Source of the DNA: Pirellulales bacterium
GTDB taxonomy: Bacteria > Planctomycetota > Planctomycetia > Pirellulales > JAIMBC01
DNA: 47,356 nucleotides
NCBI GenBank assembly: GCA_023511675.1
Contig: JAIMBC010000009.1
Location: forward strand, 1 to 47,356
Direction of reading: 5' to 3'
The notes beneath the pieces were generated by a model, which worked only from the letters and a program-made list of their open reading frames with translations, ran no database searches and was not told the origin of the DNA. Shown piece after piece: positions 19,407 to 26,452 of this stretch. Numbering within the stretch: position 1 is the first letter of the stretch; each line of letters begins with the position of its first letter. The position numbers and the translations under genes were made by a program.

Positions 19407-21824
19407 ATGAAGGATTGCAAGCACACAAGGCGAGCGGGGGTGGACTGCAGTGGGTGGTGGTGCGCCGTTTGGATCATGGCGGCGTGCGTGGCCGGTTGCG
19501 GCCGTTCAGAGAGCGGCGCTCCCGCCGCGCCGTCGCTTACAGCCATGGAGGTGCTGCAACGTATGCAGCAGGCCTATCGGCAGGCCAAGAGTTATGCCGA
19601 CAATGGCCGGCTGATCCATCAATTCCGTCAGGGCAAGGAGCGGGTACACGACCAGGTCGATTTCAGTGTGGCCTTCGTGCGCCCCAACAAGCTGCGGCTG
19701 CATGTCTATCAGGCTACAGTGGTGTGCAACGGGCAGCAGCTCTGGGCGACGATTGGCGATCTGCCGCATCAGGTGCTCAAGGCGGATGCGCCAGCCGCAA
19801 TCGAGCTGGCGGATCTCTACGAGCGGCCCGTGTTGGGCGAGGTGCTGCGCGGGGGCATTGTGGGGCCAGCCATCCAACTGGCCCTGCTGCTGGATGACGA
19901 CGTGCTGGAGCAGATTCTGGAAGGCGCAGAACCGCCCGAGTTGCGAGGTTTCCAAACGGTGGAGGGGGCAAGCTGCTATCGCGTGTTGCTGAGGCGGCCG
20001 GACGGCGAGTTGAGCCTCTGGATCGACCAGCAACACTTTGTGCTCCGCAAGATCGCGTTTCCCGTGCGCGAGTATCGCAAGGCCCTGGAAGCAGGCGGCC
20101 GGCCGAAGGTAGAGGGGCTGGTGCTGGCGGTCGAGTTCAAGGGAGCACGACTGAACGCTCCGCTGGACGAGGCGGCCTTCGCCTATCAGCCGCCTCAGGA
20201 GGCCAGGCTTGTTAGCGAGTTCGACCTGGCCAGTCTCGCTCCTCCGCCCGTACCTCCCTCCAAATTGCTGGGGCAGGCGGTGCCCGACTTTACGTTTGTC
20301 GGTCTCGACGGGAAGCAGTACACGCGGGAGAACTGTGCCGGCCGCATTCTCGTGCTGGACTTCTGGGCGACCGACTGCCTCCCCTGCCGGGACGTGATGG
20401 GCTTGCTGGAGCGGGTCCGTGCCGCTCAGCCCGCCGAACAGGTGCAGTTTCTAAGCGTGAGCATCGATCCGGCCAGCGTGCCGGACAGCCAGCTCGAGCA
20501 GTACTGCCGCGACGCGGGCGCGAAGCTGCCGATTGCTCGCGATCCCCGGCTGGCAGCGCGCGATGTTTTCGGCGTCGAGGCGATTCCCGCCTTGTTTGTG
20601 ATCGATGCTCAGGGAATCGTGCAAGTGAGCGAAGTGGGGTTGAACCCAGCGCTGGACAGAGTGCTGACACGCCGCCTGGAGAAGCTGCTGGCGGGAGAAA
20701 GTGTGCATGAGGAGGTGCTGGCAGAGTACCAGCATCGCCAGGCCGAGTATGAGAAGTCGGTGGCGCGCTCCCAGCAGGCGGCTGCGGCCGGTGAGATCCC
20801 GCTGGGTGAAATCAAGCCCGCCAGCGAGCCGGAAACCCTCCATGCCCAACGTCTCTGGTCCACGCTCGATGTGCCACGGCCGGGCAATTTTCTGCTGGTC
20901 CCGCAGAGCGAGGGCCACCGCGTGTTCGTGGCGTCTGGTTGGGATGCCGTGGCCGAACTCGGTCCGCAAGGGCAAGTTCTCTCTCGGCACAGCCTGTCTC
21001 TCCCGCCCGGTCCGGAGGAGCCGATCGTAAGCTACTTCCGCACGGCTGCCGATGCGCAGGGACGCCGCTGGTACGTCGCCTGCGCACCAAGCCAGCAGCG
21101 GCTCCACCTCTTCGACGAGGCGTGGCAGCGCGTGCTCACCTTTCCTGCGGAGGGAACGCACGATGGCATCTCGGATGTGCAGTTTGACGATCTCGATGCC
21201 GATGGCGAACCCGAATTGCTGGTGGCCTACTACGGCGTGGTGGGCGTGCAGTGCGTCGATCTCTCGGGCCGCCGCCGCTGGAGCGTGCGTTCTCTGGAGA
21301 ACGTGTTCAACATGGCCGTTATCGGTACGCAGAGCGGGGCGCCCAGGGCGATCCTTTGCGCTAACCAGCTTGGTACCCCCGTGCCCATCACGGCCCAGGG
21401 CCAAGCAGGCCGGGCAATCGAGGTCCCGGGACGTTTCTTCCGGCTCGTCGTGGCCCGCGACCTCGATGACGACGGCGAGCCTGACCTGTGCGGACTTGCC
21501 GTGACCCGCGCGGGGGACGACACGGCCGTCGGCTTCAATCTGCGCGGGCAAGAGCTGTGGAGCTACACGCTCCCCTTGGGAGTCCACCGCAACGCGGCGC
21601 TCGAACCCGTCACAGCGGGAAACCTGCTGGGAGACGCAACCGCCCAGTGGGTGTTTGCGGGCGCCGACGGCACCATCCACATCCTGTCGCAGCAGGGCGA
21701 GCTGATCGACCATTTTGCGCTCGGAGCGGCACCGAGTGGCCTGGCCGTCGCGAGCCTGGACGGCCGCTCCGTGCTGCTAGTTTCTCTTGGAGATCGCGTC
21801 GAAGCGTGGCAGTTGTCTCCGTAA
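19407..21824 (+). CDS. lipoprotein with thioredoxin/TlpA-like domain and C-terminal FG-GAP/beta-propeller-like region
   Basis: Lipobox-like ACVAGC; VLDFWATDCLPCRDVMGLLERV (TlpA-like CxxC); C-terminal DVQFDDLDADGEPELLVAYYG and ARDLDDDGEPDLCGLAV (FG-GAP/VCBS-like). Confidence 0.8.
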   Translation: MKDCKHTRRAGVDCSGWWCAVWIMAACVAGCGRSESGAPAAPSLTAMEVLQRMQQAYRQAKSYADNGRLIHQFRQGKERVHDQVDFSVAFVRPNKLRLHVYQATVVCNGQQLWATIGDLPHQVLKADAPAAIELADLYERPVLGEVLRGGIVGPAIQLALLLDDDVLEQILEGAEPPELRGFQTVEGASCYRVLLRRPDGELSLWIDQQHFVLRKIAFPVREYRKALEAGGRPKVEGLVLAVEFKGARLNAPLDEAAFAYQPPQEARLVSEFDLASLAPPPVPPSKLLGQAVPDFTFVGLDGKQYTRENCAGRILVLDFWATDCLPCRDVMGLLERVRAAQPAEQVQFLSVSIDPASVPDSQLEQYCRDAGAKLPIARDPRLAARDVFGVEAIPALFVIDAQGIVQVSEVGLNPALDRVLTRRLEKLLAGESVHEEVLAEYQHRQAEYEKSVARSQQAAAAGEIPLGEIKPASEPETLHAQRLWSTLDVPRPGNFLLVPQSEGHRVFVASGWDAVAELGPQGQVLSRHSLSLPPGPEEPIVSYFRTAADAQGRRWYVACAPSQQRLHLFDEAWQRVLTFPAEGTHDGISDVQFDDLDADGEPELLVAYYGVVGVQCVDLSGRRRWSVRSLENVFNMAVIGTQSGAPRAILCANQLGTPVPITAQGQAGRAIEVPGRFFRLVVARDLDDDGEPDLCGLAVTRAGDDTAVGFNLRGQELWSYTLPLGVHRNAALEPVTAGNLLGDATAQWVFAGADGTIHILSQQGELIDHFALGAAPSGLAVASLDGRSVLLVSLGDRVEAWQLSP

Positions 21825-21828
21825 CGCC

Positions 21829-22707
21829 TCAACTGCTCGCGCTGCGGTATGCCGCCAGCGCCCGGTGGAAGAACCACCGGGAACTCGCCAGGCAGGCCAG
21901 CGTCGCCGCCAGCGTAAAGAGCGCCAGCGGCCAGTATTGGGCTTCCAGCGGCCAGGCGAGCAGCCGGGCAGGCACATTGACCACGACCAGCACCGGAACC
22001 ACGAACGTAAAGAGCTGCCGCAACGGCGTTCCGTAGCGGCCGGTGTAAATCTCCATGGGATATCGGGAAAAGGTCGTCAGGTAGAACCAGAAGTCGTACA
22101 GGCTCTGATTGCGGCCGAGCCAAACGCTCATGCTCGCCAGCACGATCATCAGGCTGTACAAGATGCCCACGCCGCAGAGCACATAGAGCGGATACAGCAC
22201 CATCGCGACCAGCCCCGGCCGTGTGGGTAAGTGGACCAGCGAGTAACCCAAAAGCCCCAGCGCGAACACGAAGTTCGCCAGAGAAGACCACTCGATCCGC
22301 CGTAGCGACAGCAAGAACTGCGTGTCAATCGGCTTGAGCAGGGCAAAGTCCAGGTTGCCCGTGCGGATGAGTTCGCCCAGTTCATCAGCGTTGGGCATGA
22401 AGAACGCCTGCACCAGGCTGTTGACAAACAGCGTGGTGGACAGAAACACGAAGAACGGATACTTGCTCCAACCGGTTTGCCAGCCAATCTCGCTGGTGTT
22501 GTTGAAGATCAGGATGTAGAAACCCAGATTCATCAGCACCCAGGAGAGCGAGGCCGCGCAATCGAGCAAGAAATTGGCGCGAAATGCCATTTCTCGCTGC
22601 AGGCTGTAGCGGGCAAACGCTACAAAGAGCCGCAGATAACTGGGACGGCTGGCCTCCCTCCGCGTTGCAGAGGGCAGCTTTGCATCTGGTTGGGCAGCAG
22701 CTTTCAT
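21829..22707 (-). CDS. ABC-2 family transporter permease
   Basis: FRANFLLDCAASLSWVLMNLGFYILIFNN, ELGELIRTGNLDFALLKPIDTQFLLSLRRI: typical of the ABC-2 permease subfamily with PF06182-like features. Confidence 0.8.
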   Translation of the reverse strand: MKAAAQPDAKLPSATRREASRPSYLRLFVAFARYSLQREMAFRANFLLDCAASLSWVLMNLGFYILIFNNTSEIGWQTGWSKYPFFVFLSTTLFVNSLVQAFFMPNADELGELIRTGNLDFALLKPIDTQFLLSLRRIEWSSLANFVFALGLLGYSLVHLPTRPGLVAMVLYPLYVLCGVGILYSLMIVLASMSVWLGRNQSLYDFWFYLTTFSRYPMEIYTGRYGTPLRQLFTFVVPVLVVVNVPARLLAWPLEAQYWPLALFTLAATLACLASSRWFFHRALAAYRSASS

Positions 22708-23423
22708 GTTGGCAGGCGAGCCTCAGCCGCACGCACCGCCGCCAGGGCCGCCTCGGCATCCACCGCCGCTCGCAGCTCCTCAAGAAACTCCGGCTGCGAA
22801 AGCATCCGGCTGAGACGTGCCAGGATCCGCAGGTGCCCCCGATCGTCTGTCGAAAGGATCAAGAAAAACACGTCCGTCAACACGCCACGGCTGCCGCCAA
22901 ACGGCACCCCGCGCTCACACCTCCCCAGAGCCAACATCGCCTGCGCCAGCAGGTGCGGCATCGGCCGCCGAGGGTGCAGCAAAGCCACGCCCACGTCCAG
23001 TGCCGTAGGGTGCATCTCTTCTCGTGCCAGCACCGCCGCCGCCATGGCCTCCGCATCCCACAACAAGCCCGTCCGCGCCGCAACCTGGCACATCTCATGG
23101 ATCACCGAATTGCGCGTCTTGGCCGCCAGTGGGATTTGTATGGCCTCCGGCAGCAGCAGCTCGCTCGCCGTGAGGGCAGGCTCCAGCTCCGCCCGCGTGG
23201 GCTGCATGGCCTCTTCCACGCGGGCCAGCTCTGCCTCCTCGGACAGGCCAATGCGATCCTCCAGCCAGCGATGAATCTCGGCCGGCGAGAAGCGCCACTG
23301 CCCGCCCACACGGCGGCCAGGCAGCCTGCCCCGGTCTGCTAGCCGCTGCACCTGTTCGGGCCGAAGGTGCAAATAGGCCGCCAGGCTTTCGACGCTGAAG
23401 TCTCCGTCAACCATAAACGCCAT
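22704..23423 (-). CDS. PTS EIIA-like (PtsN/fructose IIA-type) protein with N-terminal excisionase/MerR-like helix-turn-helix
   Basis: FSVESLAAYLHLRPEQVQRLADRGRLPGRRVGGQWRFSPAEIHRWLEDRI (excisionase-type HTH) followed by EIIA-like ...EEMHPTALDVGVALLHPRRPMPH... and FFLILSTDDRGHLRILARLSRML. Confidence 0.78.
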   Translation of the reverse strand: MAFMVDGDFSVESLAAYLHLRPEQVQRLADRGRLPGRRVGGQWRFSPAEIHRWLEDRIGLSEEAELARVEEAMQPTRAELEPALTASELLLPEAIQIPLAAKTRNSVIHEMCQVAARTGLLWDAEAMAAAVLAREEMHPTALDVGVALLHPRRPMPHLLAQAMLALGRCERGVPFGGSRGVLTDVFFLILSTDDRGHLRILARLSRMLSQPEFLEELRAAVDAEAALAAVRAAEARLPT

Positions 23424-23580
23424 TCTCAGGTGCGTGGTAGACGGTGTCCAGACCAGCCCTTCACTGAATCGCGTGGGCAGCGTTCGCCGGCCCCGACAGG
23501 CAACTGCCCCCCCCGTAATGCGGGGGTTCGGGGCTGCGCCGAACCAGCGCCGGCTACACATGCCCGCCAGCTAGGCTGCA

Positions 23581-23673
23581 TGGCTGCTACACGCGGGGGC
23601 TGCCGGGTGCGGGGAATCTGCCGACTGCTGGTCGTGGGGCTGGCCGCTACACCCGGGGGCATGCCGGGCGCGG
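23581..23673. repeat. imperfect direct repeat, two copies 60 bp apart
   Basis: 23581 TGGCTGCTACACGCGGGGGC-TGCCGGGTGCGG vs 23641 TGGCCGCTACACCCGGGGGCATGCCGGGCGCGG. Confidence 0.7.
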
Positions 23674-23896
23674 CCTCAGGTACCGCGTGCATGCCAAGGT
23701 CCCTGCCGGTACGGCATGTGTGCCTGGTCTGGCCGAGGTTCCCGGGTGTGCGTCCCCTCATTTCTTGCGGAGAGGTGGCCCCTCGTGCGGCCGGCCTCCG
23801 CTAGCAGAGATAGGGACGACGCACATCCCCCGTTGCGGGCGGAGCCGGCCGGTTGCGTGAAGGGATTCGCCCCACGATTTCCGGAGCGAAGGAGAC

Positions 23897-24652
23897 ATGC
23901 ATATGAACGAGTCTGGAAGAATCCGCCAGCTTCTGCGCATCACCCCGCTTGTGCTGCTGGGCCTGCTACCGCTCACGGCAAGCAACGCCGAGGCAGAGCA
24001 TGACTGGCCAGCGGAAGCCGAGCCGGCACTTGCCCAGGCAGGCGCGTTCGGCTGCCCGTGCCCGCTGGACTTGGGGCTAAGCGGCCATGTCGAGTGGGGC
24101 CTTGGGTTGGTGGTCGAGTGCGTGCCGCCCTGCACCCTGGCCGCTCGCCTGGGGCTTGAGCCTGGCGACGTGATTGTGCGGATCAACGGCCGGCGCATCC
24201 GCTGTGAGGCCGACTATGCACGAGGGTTGGCAGAGGCGGCTCGCTGCGGCGTGCTGCGGCTGGTGGTGGTGGACGTCCGTACGGGCGGGCCGCTACCGAT
24301 CGTCTACCGGCTGCCAGGCGGCCGAGTGCGCCGCCGGCCCAGTGCCCCGGCATTTCCCGGAGGGCCCTGGGGGCCGGGTGTGGGGCTACCGTGGGGTGGG
24401 GCGGGCGGCCGCGGCCATCTCGGCGACCTACCTGACCCTTACGGCTTGGGCGGTGCTGCGTCATTCTGGGGCACTGTCCCCCTTGAAGGAGGCGATGCTG
24501 GGGCATCCTGGCAAGATCGCAGGGCGTGGGGTGGTGCGCGGCACTGGCCGGCAAGCGAGCCTGGCGGCGATGCCACCGATGCCGGCCGCGGCTGCCTTAG
24601 GGGCCAGCCCTTTCTAGGGAGAAGCCTGCCGCACGGGTGGGACCTGCCCTAA
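23897..24652 (+). CDS. secreted PDZ-domain protein (3' portion of reading frame uncertain)
   Basis: Signal-peptide-like N-terminus; GLGLVVECVPPCTLAARLGLEPGDVIVRINGRRIRCEADYARGL is PDZ-like; GGAG upstream of the start. Confidence 0.6.
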   Translation: MHMNESGRIRQLLRITPLVLLGLLPLTASNAEAEHDWPAEAEPALAQAGAFGCPCPLDLGLSGHVEWGLGLVVECVPPCTLAARLGLEPGDVIVRINGRRIRCEADYARGLAEAARCGVLRLVVVDVRTGGPLPIVYRLPGGRVRRRPSAPAFPGGPWGPGVGLPWGGAGGRGHLGDLPDPYGLGGAASFWGTVPLEGGDAGASWQDRRAWGGARHWPASEPGGDATDAGRGCLRGQPFLGRSLPHGWDLP

Positions 24653-24913
24653 ATGCCTCCCCCCACGGATGGTGCCGACGGTGTGCCTTTGCCGCGTAGC
24701 CGCGGGCGGCCGCGCACCACGCCTCGCTGAGGGACGCCGCGTTTGGCCGGGCTGCGGCGTCCCTCTCGGCAGAGCCGCGTGTGCAGCCCATTGCGCCGAC
24801 CAAGTCTGTCTTTCCGCCGCAGGGGGATTTCAGTAACCTCTTGCTCCCATGTCGCGGCCAGGGGCACGCCTAAGTGGGCGAGCGGCCCGCTGCCGCAACC
24901 AAAAGGTGTACCC

Positions 24914-26176
24914 GTGAGTAGCGCGCCGCGCCCATCACGCCTCCCTGTTGCTATCACTGGGATTGGTCTGGTTGCCTCGGTGGGCTCAGACCGCGAATCG
25001 GTGTGGCGCGCTGTGCAGCGCGGCCAGAGCGGCGTGCGGGTGCTGCGCCGGCTGCGCGGCATTCCAGACGGCATGATGCTTGGAGCCACAGTGGAGCTAG
25101 AACCCGAGCAGCCAGGGCAGCTCAAGGTTGTGGCACTTGCCTTGCGCGCGGCAGCAGAGGCGATGGCAGATAGCCGGATTGGCTGGAGCGGCGTGGATTA
25201 TACCCGTTTTGGCTGTGCGGTCGCTGGGCACATGGGAGACACGGCCGGCCTGGAGGAGAAATGCGGCCTTCCGCCGCGGAGCAATGATGCCGTTCCCTGG
25301 TACCATCAGTGGCTGCCCAACAGTGCCTGCCACTACGTGGGCAGGCGTTTCGGACTGTTGGGACCGAGGCTATGCCACTCCACGGCGTGCGCCAGCGGCC
25401 TGATCGAGGTGCTGGCGGGGATGCGCGCCATACAGGACGGGCGCTGCGACGCCGTGCTGGCAGGCAGTGCCGAGGCCATCCATCCCCTGTTTGCTGCGGG
25501 CTTTCATGCTATGCGTGTGCTGGCATGGCACGAAGATCCGGCGCAGGCGTGCCGGCCCTTCGACAGCAGGCGCAACGGATTTGTGATGGGTGAAGGCGCG
25601 GCAATGTTCGTGCTGGAGAGACTGGACCATGCTCTGCAGCGCGGGGCACGAATCTACGCAGAGATCCTGGCAGGGAAAATGCTGGCCGAAGCCCACCACG
25701 TCACGGACCTGGATCTCGAGAGCGAAGCTCTCCGCCGGCTGATCATTGGCGTGCTCCAGCGTGCACACCTGCCGCCCGAGGGTTTGGACTATATCAATGC
25801 CCACGGCACGGGCACACAGCAGAACGATCCCATGGAGGTGCGCGGCATCCGCCGGGCACTGGGGGCAGCCGCCGACCGCATCTGCGTCAGTTCCACCAAG
25901 TCGATGCTCGGCCACCTGGTGAATGCAGCCGGCAGCGTCGAGCTGGCGATCACGGTGCTGGCGCTGAGAGACGGCTACGTGCCTCCCACGGCGAACCTTA
26001 CGGATCCTGACCCGCGCTGCGATCTCGACTGCATCCCGCTGGTGGGGCGCGAGGTGCGTTGCCAGCACGCCTTGAAGCTCTCCGTAGCCTTCGGAGGGCA
26101 CCTGGCTGCCGTGGTGTTGCGGCGGTGGAACGATGCGTCCACGGGCTTTGCCTATCCCGTCCAGCGTGCGGCGTGA
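24914..26176 (+). CDS. beta-ketoacyl-ACP synthase (KAS I/II family), GTG start
   Basis: STACASGLIEVLAGM (Cys), NAHGTGTQQNDPME (His), STKSMLGHLVNAAGSVE (His): Cys-His-His triad of KAS enzymes. Confidence 0.88.
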   Translation: MSSAPRPSRLPVAITGIGLVASVGSDRESVWRAVQRGQSGVRVLRRLRGIPDGMMLGATVELEPEQPGQLKVVALALRAAAEAMADSRIGWSGVDYTRFGCAVAGHMGDTAGLEEKCGLPPRSNDAVPWYHQWLPNSACHYVGRRFGLLGPRLCHSTACASGLIEVLAGMRAIQDGRCDAVLAGSAEAIHPLFAAGFHAMRVLAWHEDPAQACRPFDSRRNGFVMGEGAAMFVLERLDHALQRGARIYAEILAGKMLAEAHHVTDLDLESEALRRLIIGVLQRAHLPPEGLDYINAHGTGTQQNDPMEVRGIRRALGAAADRICVSSTKSMLGHLVNAAGSVELAITVLALRDGYVPPTANLTDPDPRCDLDCIPLVGREVRCQHALKLSVAFGGHLAAVVLRRWNDASTGFAYPVQRAA

Positions 26177-26452
26177 GCCAGAGAGGACGCCCGCAAGCGT
26201 CCTGCGCCGGCGGCTGCGGGGCGAAGTGTTGTCATCGCCCGGCGCTCACTTCGGCGTGCTGGCAAGCTGTGGCGCCATGGGGAGCTATCCATCGAAGTGC
26301 AAAGAGCGCTTCGCGCGGCCCACGGCAGCCTGAGGCTGCCGGGAGATCTGGCCGGCATCGAGGCTACAAAGGTGCGTCATGAGGCGTGGCGCCCAGCCGG
26401 GCTGCTGACTGCCGGCGGGGCTGCTGGCTGCCGGGCCTGCTCATCAGGTGCT

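Noticed and set aside
20451-21713. 420-aa ORF antisense to the TlpA-like lipoprotein gene
   Set aside because: No recognisable domain; His/Val/Arg-rich composition typical of shadow frames.
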